DNA from: Bdellovibrionales bacterium
Lineage (GTDB): Bacteria > Bdellovibrionota > UBA1018
Reading direction: 5' to 3'
Length of the DNA stretch: 64,000 nt
Assembly (NCBI GenBank): GCA_016786465.1
Contig: JAEUWC010000002.1
Coordinates: 166,074 to 230,073 of the forward strand
Under the pieces are notes generated by a model. That model saw nothing but the letters and a program-made list of their open reading frames with translations. It did no database searches and had not been told where the DNA came from. Position 1 is the stretch's first letter, and the number at the start of each line of letters is the position of its first letter. Positions 1 to 9,008 of this stretch are shown here, in pieces. The position numbers and the translations under genes are program-made.

Positions 1-1
1 C

Positions 2-190
2 ACGGTTTTCTTGGAATCCCAGTTTTCCGATGTCGCTGAAAGCTGGGAATTCCAGCACGAAGGTGCTCACCCGGCGTTTGTGAAGATGGTTGTCCAGGCA
101 GTCCAAGCTTGGGTAGCAGAAGACAAGCTGAAAGCCGAAGCCCTGATCGCCGACTTGGACGCTCAGGGCGGCGGATTGATCAAAAAGTAA
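2..190 (+). CDS. C-terminal end of an unrecognised protein (partial)
   Basis: An open frame runs from the window edge to a TAA at 188-190 and gives about 62 residues ending GGGLIKK. The start lies upstream of the window. The visible part is soluble, probably helical, and rich in Ala, Gln and acidic residues, with no motif I can assign. A short stem-loop follows the stop. This is real coding sequence by composition and by its clean end, but the family is unknown. Confidence 0.6.
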   Translation, partial: TVFLESQFSDVAESWEFQHEGAHPAFVKMVVQAVQAWVAEDKLKAEALIADLDAQGGGLIKK

Positions 191-192
191 CC

Positions 193-212
193 CTCGAGTT
201 TCGTTTCTCGAG
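193..212 (+). terminator. possible weak terminator hairpin
   Basis: CTCGAG at 193-198 and again at 207-212 can pair around an 8-nt loop (TTTCGTTT), just after the stop of the partial gene and before the convergent gene ending at 233. There is no long T tract, so termination is only suggested by the position between convergent genes. Confidence 0.3.
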
Positions 213-232
213 TTCCCGATCGTGTAGATCGA

Positions 233-595
233 TCAGTTCATTTGTCTTTCGATTTCTGCGAATGTTGGTCCGTAGCAATAGCCAGACAGCTTTTTAATTG
301 TGCCACTGGCGCAAACCAAAGTGTATTCGCCCATGATATCGGCTTTTTTCGAATTTTCCGTGCATTGATTGCTTACGGAATAGTGAGGATTAATGATTCC
401 CAATTTCTGGCCTGAAACAATGAATGTTTTTCCGGCGGAAGTTTCAAGTGCTTCTGGATTGTAGTTCAATACACCTGACCAAATCGGCGATCCTGCGTGG
501 TTGTAACACTTAATTTCTGCGACCTGTGAATCACCTAGGGCAATCAAGGGTAGGTTCAATAATCCAAGGACTAAAGCAATATAGATTCTGTTCAT
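233..595 (-). CDS. small secreted protein, unknown function
   Basis: 120 residues. The N-terminus MNRIYIALVLGLLNLPLIALG is a clear Sec signal peptide with likely cleavage around residue 21, so the mature protein of about 100 residues should be periplasmic or exported. It has four cysteines (near KCYNHAG, NQCTEN, LVCASG and GYCYGP), enough for two disulfides. It sits 32 nt downstream of another secreted-protein gene on the same strand (628-1707), so the two may be co-transcribed. I do not recognise the family. Confidence 0.65.
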   Translation of the reverse strand: MNRIYIALVLGLLNLPLIALGDSQVAEIKCYNHAGSPIWSGVLNYNPEALETSAGKTFIVSGQKLGIINPHYSVSNQCTENSKKADIMGEYTLVCASGTIKKLSGYCYGPTFAEIERQMN

Positions 596-627
596 ATTTT
601 ATTTTCCTATTGGGTATTTTTCTTGGG

Positions 628-1707
628 CTATTTCAGGATTGCCTGAATAAACGCCTTCTTGCCCATCGGCTTCGAGATGTTTTCGCAAAGCGTTCCTGCT
701 TGATCCAGCTGAGCAACACGAAGACTGATTTCGTCCATGGTCAATTCGCGGACTTTTTCAGCCGGAAGTTTCTTCTGGGCTTCTTCCAAGATGTCCGCAG
801 TCAGGCGGATCATGCTTTTCAGTCTCCACTTCAACTTGGCGTCTTTCTGGTCCACCATCGCGGCCCAGGTCAAAGCGTCGTATACCGGATGGCTTCCGTC
901 GATCTGGCTGGTGATATCAAAAAGGCATTCGGCGTATGCAATCCGCTTTCGTTCCGCCATGTCGGTTGGGCGCATGTCTTTTAGGTTGTAGTATTTCTGA
1001 AAAATATTGGATTCCACATAGGCCATGTCGCCTTTGCGTAAGCCCTGTTTCTTAAAGCTTTTTTGGCAGGCTTTGACCTTTTTCGATTCAAACCCTGCTA
1101 ATGCGGCCGAATAAACCAGCATCGAAGTGACGGTCGCGTCGTCTGACTGACCTAGGCTTGCGTCTTGGCGGACAGTCGCAAAATTCAAAAGGTTCATGGT
1201 GTCGAAGTAATTCGTTGCCAAAGGCAGGCGAACCATCGGCAGTCTTTCGTCATAACCATTTGGGATCTGAACGCCGGCGATGACTTCGCCTTCTTTCCAG
1301 TCGGTCACAAAGTCATAACCTTCATAACCCAGGCCAACGATTCCGCCGATAACGGCCAAAGCACCCAGTCCAGCGATGCCGCCACCCAGGGTCACGACTG
1401 ATCCGCCCAAGCCTAGATTTCGATTCAGGCGTTTGGCTTTTTCAAAATAGCTTTTTGAGCAAGTCGAATGCTTCGAATCATAAAGCGTATCAGTGAAGAT
1501 CTTCGATGAAGTCAGCTGGCCAGGCTTATAAGGAGAAGCCTGTACAGGTTCAGAAGCGACTTCTTCGTTTGCGTCAGTTTCTTCATCGCCTTCGTCTTCT
1601 TCGATGACGACCTTTTCAGGTTGCGATTGCGCAAACACCGGAAGGGTCGTGTTCAGGAAAAATACGAAAGCCATCGCAGGGATCGACGCACGGTAAATCT
1701 TTTTCAT
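628..1707 (-). CDS. secreted protein with acidic linker and glycine-rich membrane segment
   Basis: 359 residues. A signal peptide (about residues 1-26, ending VFAQ) is followed by a very acidic stretch (EEDEGDEETDANEE). A Gly/Ala-rich hydrophobic segment (about residues 98-128, LGLGGSVVTLGGGIAGLGAL) could cross a membrane or form a glycine-zipper hairpin. The C-terminal 200 residues look helical and contain five cysteines. The glycine-zipper segment resembles those of envelope-stress and pore-associated proteins, but no family is assigned. Probably upstream partner of the small secreted protein at 233-595. Confidence 0.6.
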   Translation of the reverse strand: MKKIYRASIPAMAFVFFLNTTLPVFAQSQPEKVVIEEDEGDEETDANEEVASEPVQASPYKPGQLTSSKIFTDTLYDSKHSTCSKSYFEKAKRLNRNLGLGGSVVTLGGGIAGLGALAVIGGIVGLGYEGYDFVTDWKEGEVIAGVQIPNGYDERLPMVRLPLATNYFDTMNLLNFATVRQDASLGQSDDATVTSMLVYSAALAGFESKKVKACQKSFKKQGLRKGDMAYVESNIFQKYYNLKDMRPTDMAERKRIAYAECLFDITSQIDGSHPVYDALTWAAMVDQKDAKLKWRLKSMIRLTADILEEAQKKLPAEKVRELTMDEISLRVAQLDQAGTLCENISKPMGKKAFIQAILK

Positions 1708-1808
1708 GCCTTTGAATCAGCAAGCGTTATGCCACGATTCTAGGCTGAAATCGCACTGATGCCAGCTGGCGCAAAAGTACAAAGGGCGGGTGTCTAAACT
1801 TTTGACAG

Positions 1809-4544
1809 TTAAATTTTCTTTGAACAAAGATCCAAAACGGCTTGAAGCGTTTCCGATTTATTGCGAGCGATGAAGACTTCTCGAAGCACGTCAGACGCCA
1901 TGGATTCGGCAACTTCCAGGTGGCGAGGTAGGTTCCAGATTTGACAAAGTTCATTCCAAGTTGGGCAGCGCACGCCGTCCAGCTGGTCCATTAGGATTTC
2001 GACCAAACGGTTTTGGTGAATGGCCAAGTGAAGGCTTAGGCCGGATTCAGTCGCAAGCAGGATTCCTGGGCTAGGCAAACGCACTTTTTCAATTCGACCA
2101 ATCGGAATGTGGGGCGGAAGTTTCCCGCTCAGTTTCACTTCCGAATGCAGGCTGGCCGGAACGCGTTCCGAAACCGGAAGCACTTCCATCAGATTTTTCC
2201 AGCAGATCGAAACGGCCTTGGGGTTTTTCGGGTCTGGAACACGGATCATTCGCGAAACTTTCTGAATTTGGCCTTCCCAGTGGCTGAGCCACCGCGACGC
2301 GCGCGCGAAAAGTGCCGCATGCACTTCGGCCGAAGCCGAAGCCGTATCCTTCTGAAGTTCGGACAAAAGGCGCGACGGTTCACTGCCCAGGTCTGAACAA
2401 ATCTTTTCCCACTCGGTCGGAAGGGTTCCGCCTTGCAGTTCCAAAAGCAAAGTCTTTGGAACCGGTATGAACTTAACCAAGGCTTCCGTCAAAACGGTCC
2501 GATCATTCTTTCTTTCGGCCTTGTACTGCAGCCAGGTTCGAATGGGTGATGAATTCAAATACGCTTGGATCGGCGCAACCCAGCGATGATCGGGAAGAAG
2601 AATCTGGATTGAAAAACTTTTAGAAGCGACTTCGCCGGATCCGATGGTTGTGACCACCCAAGGGTGGGTTTCGGAATGCGACGGCGAAACCAAAATTCCG
2701 TGAACGGCAGTGCTGTTGCTGGGGTTCGATTTCTGAAGTCTTTCGGCATCGGCTGCTGAAAGTTGCTTAATCGTGGCGAAAGACGCCAACGGCTGTGAAC
2801 GGACGGTCAGTCGATCTAATTCCAACAGAGTTTCAGGTTCAGCGGCATCTGGCCAATGCGTCATCCAATCGCGCTGGGTCAGATGGCTGGGTAGAACATG
2901 GATTTGGGTGTGGGCTTCTCCGTGCGCAAGATCTGCGGTCTGGGGCTGCACAACACTTTGAAATACCTGGTCCAAGATTCCCGGCAGTTCGATCTGGCTT
3001 CGAAGCGATCCTCGTGCAGCGATTCTGCGCGGCTTATGATTCAATCGATTTTGAAATTCGGTTTCCCGCTTGAAAACATAAACGTACTTCGGAAGTGGGG
3101 TTTCTGATCCAGGGCCGGGTAGCACCAGATTGGAAAGATCGATTTCAGCCAGAAGGCACCCTTTGTCCAAAAAGGCTGAAAGAAGGCTTTGCCCATCTTG
3201 TGACTTTAAAGGTTCTTCGCGGATGAAGAAAAGCAACCCACCTGGACGAAGCTTGCCCAAGCTGACCAAGGTTTGAAACATTCCTAAAGATGCGCCGGGA
3301 CTTCTTAGGCCTTTCCACTGCGTGATCGAATCAATCAGCTTTCGAATCGCTGGGTAACGAACGCAGGATTCTTCCAAAACGAAAGCGCCTTCGAAGGCTT
3401 CCATTTCAGCAAGTCGCAAAGCCATCGTGGGTTTGGCAGGTGCCAGTTTAAATTGAAGTTGGTCGCGCTTCAGTTCTTCTAGACCCGTGCCTTGCGCCCA
3501 AAGGGGCGGAGCCGAAGGCCCCCACCAAAGCTGAACCAGTTCCGCAGTCAAAAGGTCGTACGTGTTTTGCTCAAAGCCGCTGGTGGAAAACCCGGTTGGG
3601 TTCAGGTGCGTTCCATCGCGCAAAGTCGGGCAGAAAAAGTGCAACGGCTTTCCAACGGGCGAAGTGGGGACGTCCAGTTTTTCCAGATTCTTCCAAATGG
3701 CTTCGAAGAACCGCGAATCGTAACGAAATTTCTTTCGTTGGTGAGAATCCTGTCCGTCACCTAAGCTTTGAAGAAACTGGAAAAGAATTCCGGGACCTTC
3801 GTCGCCCAGTCGAATTCCTGAAACCACTCGCCAAATTTCCTGTTGAAGAGCGGGTTCTGGCGTGTACCAGGAATAAAGATTTCGGCTGGTCAGTTGCCAA
3901 CCTTCGCGGTCTAACGGAATAAACGGACGAAGAGTCGACGAAAGTGTCCAGTTCAGATTCGCCAAATCTTTTTCTTCCGCGATTCGAATCCCGCGATCAG
4001 ACCACGATTTTAAAAGAATGACCTGGCCCAAGAAAACTCGCGCGACTTCTTCAAAGTACAGGCGAAGGGCTCGGTTTTCTTTCGGCCCGCGGGGTCCAGT
4101 GACCCACTTTTGAATGGCAGATGCTTGATTTTCAGAATCTTCAAAATCCGACTGCGCAATTCCCATCAGTTTTCCCAAATGAGCGGCAGTTGCGTCGCGT
4201 CGAGACGGGTTCAGCGCCAATAGGCGATTGGGGTTGGCTTCCAGTTCTGCTGCGATGCGCCCAGCCAAAGTCGCGATGGTCGTCAGGCGGCTCCAGGAAG
4301 AAGTCTGCTGGTTCAAAGAAGTCGGGCTAGGGGAGTGGCTTTTAGGCCGTTGTGAGGCCGGCTGTGCAAGCCACTGTGAAAGTTCATGAGCGGCTGAAGA
4401 CTCGTGAATTTCGGTACGTGTCTGTAGCCAGCGTGCTGGTACGAGTCCACGGTCGTGCATGATTCCCCCCCGGGATAACTGCATGGATTTTCGGTGTGTG
4501 TCAGAAAGTTGACGTTCCCCCGTCGTACTTTCCCCCACCGACAT
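1809..4544 (-). CDS. degenerate N6-adenine DNA methylase-like protein
   Basis: Up to 911 residues. The centre (about residues 400-500) has LRPGGLLFFI, then a run ending LAEIDLSNLVLPG and a later YVYVFKRE. This matches the order of strands after the catalytic motif in Eco57I/HsdM-type N6 methylases. Further on, a segment with YLNSSPIRTWLQ and LVKFIPVPKTLL resembles the TaqI-like specificity region. I cannot find the (D/N)PPY motif or the FxGxG SAM loop, so it is probably catalytically dead or very divergent. The longest start is at 4544. An ATG at 4460 has a G-rich tract a few bases upstream and may be the true start. No restriction partner is nearby. Confidence 0.5.
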   Translation of the reverse strand: MSVGESTTGERQLSDTHRKSMQLSRGGIMHDRGLVPARWLQTRTEIHESSAAHELSQWLAQPASQRPKSHSPSPTSLNQQTSSWSRLTTIATLAGRIAAELEANPNRLLALNPSRRDATAAHLGKLMGIAQSDFEDSENQASAIQKWVTGPRGPKENRALRLYFEEVARVFLGQVILLKSWSDRGIRIAEEKDLANLNWTLSSTLRPFIPLDREGWQLTSRNLYSWYTPEPALQQEIWRVVSGIRLGDEGPGILFQFLQSLGDGQDSHQRKKFRYDSRFFEAIWKNLEKLDVPTSPVGKPLHFFCPTLRDGTHLNPTGFSTSGFEQNTYDLLTAELVQLWWGPSAPPLWAQGTGLEELKRDQLQFKLAPAKPTMALRLAEMEAFEGAFVLEESCVRYPAIRKLIDSITQWKGLRSPGASLGMFQTLVSLGKLRPGGLLFFIREEPLKSQDGQSLLSAFLDKGCLLAEIDLSNLVLPGPGSETPLPKYVYVFKRETEFQNRLNHKPRRIAARGSLRSQIELPGILDQVFQSVVQPQTADLAHGEAHTQIHVLPSHLTQRDWMTHWPDAAEPETLLELDRLTVRSQPLASFATIKQLSAADAERLQKSNPSNSTAVHGILVSPSHSETHPWVVTTIGSGEVASKSFSIQILLPDHRWVAPIQAYLNSSPIRTWLQYKAERKNDRTVLTEALVKFIPVPKTLLLELQGGTLPTEWEKICSDLGSEPSRLLSELQKDTASASAEVHAALFARASRWLSHWEGQIQKVSRMIRVPDPKNPKAVSICWKNLMEVLPVSERVPASLHSEVKLSGKLPPHIPIGRIEKVRLPSPGILLATESGLSLHLAIHQNRLVEILMDQLDGVRCPTWNELCQIWNLPRHLEVAESMASDVLREVFIARNKSETLQAVLDLCSKKI

Positions 4545-4666
4545 TCCGCGATTGAGATGGCGGACGGTCTTCCTAGCAGCGGAGATTGAATCCCGCGAGA
4601 GAAAAAATCTTTTTTCTCAACCTAGCGAACTTATTGACCGAAAGGATGAGTGTTGAGGAGATCGCA

Positions 4667-5596
4667 ATGAGCGCGGATAACAAGAGTGTACCAGCCAAAG
4701 CAGCGCCGAAAGCAGCAGCACCTGCTGCAGCTGTCGATCCACAAGATGAAATTAACGAGATCATGAACGAGATCGAGAGCTTGCAGAAAAGTATGTCGGG
4801 TCCGGAAACGGAAATCGAAATGCCAAAAGCCGCTCCAGTCGCAGCTGCCGCGACTTCGCGCGCCGCTCCGGCCGCAGCGCCAGCTCCGAAAGCCGCTCCA
4901 GCTGCGGCAGTAGCCGCACCGGTGGCACCCGTTGCTGTCGCCGAAGATCCTTTGGTATCGGAACTCGAAGCGGACCTTGCGGATTTCCGCGGAAGTGGCG
5001 ACGACGCTTCAATGGAAGAAACCTTGGGCTCGATGCAAGCCGAGCCGGCAGCGAATAGTATTTTGGACGATGATTTGAAATCGCAGATTGAATCTGAACT
5101 TCAGCAAGAACCTCAAAGCGAAGTGGATTCGCTTCTGGAAGCCGAAATGGCAGCCGAGACTAGCCGCAATGTTGAAGAAAAAGCGGTCGCTGAAACCAAA
5201 TTTGATAGCGATGACGAATTGCTCCAGGAATTGGAAGCCATCACGCCTCCGGTTCCGACGAAGAAAAAGCCAGCTCCTGCGCTTCCTCCGGCGAAAGCCG
5301 AAGCTTATGTCGCAGCGCCCGATCATCTGGCAGACGACTTAGCGGATTTGGCTCCGACTGACACGGCAACTAAAACAATTCGCAGCCCTGCAGAAACTTC
5401 GTTTGGTGGCGGTGAAAGCACCGATGGCACTTTGACCATGAGCGTTGCCGGCAGTATGCAGCTGAAGCTGAAGTACGAATTTGACGGCCAGGAAGTGACT
5501 TTGTCTTTCTCGGACGGCGCTTTGAAGATTTGCCTGATCGACGGTACTGAATTCAAAGTTCCAGTCGGACGCGCGCGAAATTTGCGAGCCGCCTAG
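4667..5596 (+). CDS. Ala/Pro-rich low-complexity protein, unknown function
   Basis: About 309 residues starting at the ATG at 4667, which has GAGGAG 6 nt upstream. In-frame starts at 4586 and 4646 lack this. The first 120 residues are mostly Ala/Pro/Lys (AAPKAAAPAAA-type runs) with a short helical patch (DEINEIMNEIESLQK). The middle is strongly acidic. The last 50 residues form a predicted beta-rich globular domain (SMQLKLKYEFDGQEVTLSF, then IDGTEFKVPV). There is no signal peptide. The layout, a long flexible acidic arm plus a small C-terminal domain, suggests a scaffold or adaptor. Upstream of rsmD on the same strand (20-nt gap). Confidence 0.6.
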   Translation: MSADNKSVPAKAAPKAAAPAAAVDPQDEINEIMNEIESLQKSMSGPETEIEMPKAAPVAAAATSRAAPAAAPAPKAAPAAAVAAPVAPVAVAEDPLVSELEADLADFRGSGDDASMEETLGSMQAEPAANSILDDDLKSQIESELQQEPQSEVDSLLEAEMAAETSRNVEEKAVAETKFDSDDELLQELEAITPPVPTKKKPAPALPPAKAEAYVAAPDHLADDLADLAPTDTATKTIRSPAETSFGGGESTDGTLTMSVAGSMQLKLKYEFDGQEVTLSFSDGALKICLIDGTEFKVPVGRARNLRAA

Positions 5597-5616
5597 TTTC
5601 AGACTAGTCTGCGTTC

Positions 5617-6201
5617 ATGCTGAAAATCACGGGCGGCGACCTTCGAGGTCGTACGGTCCTGACACCCCCTGACGACAAGACTCGCCCATCTGGCGCAAAA
5701 GTCAGACAAGCTTTGTACAATTCCATTCAAATGCGCACGGCCGACGCGCGTGTTTTGGATCTTTTTGCGGGAAGCGGTGCTCTGGGTTTTGAAGCCCTTT
5801 CGCGCGGAGCCAGGCACGTCTGCTTTGCAGAAAACTGGAAAGTCGCGCTGAAGTGCTTGGATCAGAATATTTCCACATTGAAGGTGAAAGAGCAGGTTCA
5901 GGTCATTCGCGAAGACATTCTTAGTCCTGCTTTTAATAAGAAGCTGGACTTTGAAATCCAGAAGGACGGACTTTTCGATCTGGTCTTGGCCGACCCGCCG
6001 TACGCAGACGACTGGGAAATGAAGCTTTTGAATTTCTTTCCGTGGGAAAAGGTCATGGTGCCCGGAGGCCTTTTTTTCTTGGAATGGGGAGCAGTGAAAT
6101 CCAAGGTAGAATCTTTGCCCGACCAGACCCCTTTCCTTGTCAAAGTCCGCGAGAAAAACTATGGTGATACCTGGTTAACCACCTTCGAAAGAAAATCATG
6201 A
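5617..6201 (+). CDS. rsmD: 16S rRNA (guanine(966)-N2)-methyltransferase RsmD
   Basis: 194 residues, normal length for the family. It methylates G966 of 16S rRNA in the assembled 30S subunit using SAM. The N-terminal GGDLRGRTVLTPP and RPSGAKVRQALYNSI segments, the SAM loop VLDLFAGSGALGFEAL and the catalytic DPPY motif (near residue 127) are all present. Its stop overlaps the start of coaD by four bases (ATGA at 6198-6201), a pairing seen in many bacteria. Confidence 0.93.
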   Translation: MLKITGGDLRGRTVLTPPDDKTRPSGAKVRQALYNSIQMRTADARVLDLFAGSGALGFEALSRGARHVCFAENWKVALKCLDQNISTLKVKEQVQVIREDILSPAFNKKLDFEIQKDGLFDLVLADPPYADDWEMKLLNFFPWEKVMVPGGLFFLEWGAVKSKVESLPDQTPFLVKVREKNYGDTWLTTFERKS

Positions 6202-6737
6202 GAGCCATCTACCCAGGGTCTTTCGATCCAGTCACCAACGGCCACCTGGACATTTTGGACAGAAGCCTAAAGCTATTTGACGAAGTGATCATTGTCGTCG
6301 CGGGCACTGGGCGCAAAGATCCTCTCTTTACGCCCGATGAACGGGTTGAACTGATTCGTGAAGTCGTGGCGGATCGCCCGATGGGAGAAAAAGTTCGTGT
6401 CGATCGCTGGCAGGGTCTGATCATGGATTACGCCAAAAAGAACGAGATTTCAGCCGTGATCCGGGGGCTTCGCGCAGCCAGTGACTTTGAATACGAATTC
6501 ATGATGGCGTCGATGAACAAGGAAATTAATCCAGAAGTCGAAACCGTCTTCATGATGACGGGACAGAATCTTTTCTTCGTCAGTTCTTCGATGATCAAAG
6601 AACTTCACCGTTACGGGGGCGATATTTCTCCGTATGTGCCGGCGCAGGTCATTCGTCGACTGAACGATAAAATAGGGGGCGAAAATGAAGGCAGGATCAT
6701 CCGGGAATCCCACCGCAAACTTAAGCGGCGGCGCTAG
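6198..6737 (+). CDS. coaD: phosphopantetheine adenylyltransferase
   Basis: 179 residues. It catalyses the fourth step of CoA synthesis, transferring AMP from ATP to 4'-phosphopantetheine. The nucleotidyltransferase signature YPGSFDPVTNGHLDIL is at the N-terminus, and the second conserved motif (FFVSSSMIKEL) is present near residue 135. The C-terminal tail (GENEGRIIRESHRKLKRRR) is slightly longer and more basic than usual. Translationally coupled to rsmD, and the following aminotransferase starts inside its 3' end. Confidence 0.94.
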   Translation: MRAIYPGSFDPVTNGHLDILDRSLKLFDEVIIVVAGTGRKDPLFTPDERVELIREVVADRPMGEKVRVDRWQGLIMDYAKKNEISAVIRGLRAASDFEYEFMMASMNKEINPEVETVFMMTGQNLFFVSSSMIKELHRYGGDISPYVPAQVIRRLNDKIGGENEGRIIRESHRKLKRRR

Positions 6738-7995
6738 CGCGTTCTTAGCCAAAAGGCTGAACGGCGTTTCTGAAAGTGCGACCTTGAAGCTAAACGCCAT
6801 GGTTCAGTCCATGAAGGCGCAAGGGATCGATGTCGTGAATCTGACCGCGGGCGAACCCGATTTCAATGTGCCTGACGCCGCAAAGGAAGCGATTCAAAAA
6901 GCTTTGGCCGAAAACAAATCCAAGTACACTCCGGTGCTGGGCATTCCAGAACTTCGCCAGGCGGTCTTGGAAAAGACGCACAAGCAGCAACCTGAAATTG
7001 GTGCGAAGAATCCTTGGAAAGTTGACGAAGTCTTGGTCACTAACGGCGGAAAACAAGCGCTGTACAACGCCTTCATGGCGCTTTTGAATCCAGGTGAAGA
7101 AGTTCTGATTCCAAGCCCGTTTTGGCTGAGCTACCCGGAAATGGTGAAATTGGCCGAAGGAAAACCGGTCACTGTCGACACCCGGTACGAAGAAGGTTTT
7201 AAGCTGAAACCTGAAACCCTTCGTGCGGCGATTCGTGATTCGGCTTCACGAACAGGTGGGGCAGGACCGAAAGTTCTGGTCTTGAATGGCCCCGGCAATC
7301 CAACCGGCGTGGGTTATTCGTTGGATGAACTTCGCGCGCTAGGAAAAGTGATTTTAGAAATGCGCGATTCGGGTCACGCCAAGAATCTTTGGGTGATTTC
7401 GGATGAAATCTACGACCGAATTGTTTTTGACGGAAAGCCTTTTGTTTCTTTTGGTGCCGCATGTCCCGAACTTCGCGATCAGTTGATCACCGTCAACGGA
7501 ATGTCAAAATCGGCTGCAATGACGGGATGGCGAATTGGGTGGTCCATTGCGCGAAAGGAATTGACCCAAGCGATGATGACCATCCAAGGTCAGTCGACTA
7601 GCGGGATTAATTCATTGGCCCAATGGGCAAGTCTTGCCGCTTTGAAGCTGCCTGAAAGCGTATTCGAACACCAAGTCAAATCCTTCCAAAAGCGCCGCGA
7701 TCTTACGTTGGAAATCTTGGGAAAAGCTGACAAAATCAAGGTTGTACGTCCGACTGGCGCCTTCTACGCGTTTGTCGGAATCGGATCCTTCCTGAACGAC
7801 GGGGAAGATTCGATGGGATTTGCTGAAAGACTTTTGCAGGAAGCAAAGGTCGCCGTCGTTCCGGGAACTCCGTTTGGAGCCCCCGAGTTTTGTCGACTCA
7901 GTTATGCCACGGATGAAGCGTCCCTTGCCAAGGGATGCGAAAGGTTGGTTGAGTTTTGTCTGAAGCAAGGAGCCAAAAGAAGTTCCAATTCTTGA
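6685..7995 (+). CDS. class I/II PLP aminotransferase (aspartate aminotransferase type)
   Basis: 436 residues. Fold-type I aminotransferase that moves an amino group between an amino acid and a 2-oxo acid. Visible family marks are NLTAGEPDFNVP near the N-terminus, the LNGPGNPTG segment, SDEIYDRIVF, the PLP lysine in NGMSKSAAMTGWR, and a C-terminal arginine context near EFCRLSYAT. The nearest relatives are AspB/AspC-type aspartate aminotransferases, but substrate cannot be fixed from sequence. The ATG at 6685 has a G-rich ribosome site (agggggcgaa) and lies within the end of coaD (53-nt overlap), suggesting coupled translation. Confidence 0.88.
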   Translation: MKAGSSGNPTANLSGGASAFLAKRLNGVSESATLKLNAMVQSMKAQGIDVVNLTAGEPDFNVPDAAKEAIQKALAENKSKYTPVLGIPELRQAVLEKTHKQQPEIGAKNPWKVDEVLVTNGGKQALYNAFMALLNPGEEVLIPSPFWLSYPEMVKLAEGKPVTVDTRYEEGFKLKPETLRAAIRDSASRTGGAGPKVLVLNGPGNPTGVGYSLDELRALGKVILEMRDSGHAKNLWVISDEIYDRIVFDGKPFVSFGAACPELRDQLITVNGMSKSAAMTGWRIGWSIARKELTQAMMTIQGQSTSGINSLAQWASLAALKLPESVFEHQVKSFQKRRDLTLEILGKADKIKVVRPTGAFYAFVGIGSFLNDGEDSMGFAERLLQEAKVAVVPGTPFGAPEFCRLSYATDEASLAKGCERLVEFCLKQGAKRSSNS

Positions 7996-9008
7996 TCACC
8001 GCGATCGCGGGGCTGGTTGGCCTTGCGGGTTGCGCGATTCCTGGCAACGACATCGGAACAGAACTAGGACGCCAGAACATTCTGGAATCCACGCACAAAG
8101 CGCTGACCAACGGTGAATGTGCTCTCGCCATCAATCTGATCGAACCGCTTTACAATTCCGTGCATTCAAACGACGCCGTTCGAATGGCTTACGCGGCTGC
8201 GCATGGCTGCAACGCCGGCATTAATTTTTTCCAGCTTTTGGATGTTTTCGTTGCGACGCCGCCCGTAGGAACTGCGTTCTGGACCACGATGGCTGAAAAC
8301 TTCTACCACACGGATCTGAATTTCTTGGATCAACGTGTCGAATCCACCCGGCGCGCCACTTACGCACTTTTTTCAGTCATCGGGTACGGGATCGTCGTGC
8401 CTTTAGCCAATCAGGTGAATTGGTCCAGCTTCAATCCAGGTTCTTTGCTTGCGGTGGATCGTTCACCGGATTCGAATCTGTACAACGTGCTGATCAGCGC
8501 TGCGCGGATTGGCGCACTTCAGAATCGGTATTCAGCACCCGATACCACGACGTGGAACAAGACCCAAGTCGTTGGCTATACCGTTGGAAACCCCAACGGT
8601 TGGCAAGACGCGACTTTGACAGCGGATCACGGTTGCCAGTTTGCTTCGGCGTTTCTGAATTTCATCGATAGCGTGGATCAGATCGCTGTGAACCCAGGCG
8701 GATCTTCGGGCGCGGCGATCGCAACAGTGACTGCCGCGATCAAGCCGGTCATCGGCGAAGCTTGCAACTATGGTTGTCAGGGAAATGCGGCAGGTGTGAT
8801 CGGAAGCGCGCCGCCAGAAGTGATCGATTTTTCAGGAACAGGGTGTGCGTTTGCCGACAATATCTGTGCGGGTACCGCTTCAGTGCCGTGCCCACAAGCG
8901 CTTCGTGATGCGACGGCATGTACGGGGCTGGTGACGGACCGAAATTCCTGTGCCGCTGCCGGGATTGCACGGTTTGTGAACATGCACACGACCCTGGGGT
9001 GGCCGTGA
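7956..9008 (+). CDS. lipoprotein of unknown function
   Basis: 350 residues from a TTG start at 7956 that overlaps the aminotransferase end by 40 nt. No ATG lies upstream of the lipoprotein signal. The lipobox is LAGC (about residues 23-26), so the mature protein is lipid-anchored. The body is rich in small residues and has paired cysteines, especially in the C-terminal third (EACNYGCQGN, GTGCAF, NICAGTASVPC), suggesting several disulfides. Its stop overlaps the next gene's GTG start (GTGA at 9005-9008), so the two envelope proteins are probably made together. Not recognised. Confidence 0.65.
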   Translation: MSEARSQKKFQFLITAIAGLVGLAGCAIPGNDIGTELGRQNILESTHKALTNGECALAINLIEPLYNSVHSNDAVRMAYAAAHGCNAGINFFQLLDVFVATPPVGTAFWTTMAENFYHTDLNFLDQRVESTRRATYALFSVIGYGIVVPLANQVNWSSFNPGSLLAVDRSPDSNLYNVLISAARIGALQNRYSAPDTTTWNKTQVVGYTVGNPNGWQDATLTADHGCQFASAFLNFIDSVDQIAVNPGGSSGAAIATVTAAIKPVIGEACNYGCQGNAAGVIGSAPPEVIDFSGTGCAFADNICAGTASVPCPQALRDATACTGLVTDRNSCAAAGIARFVNMHTTLGWP

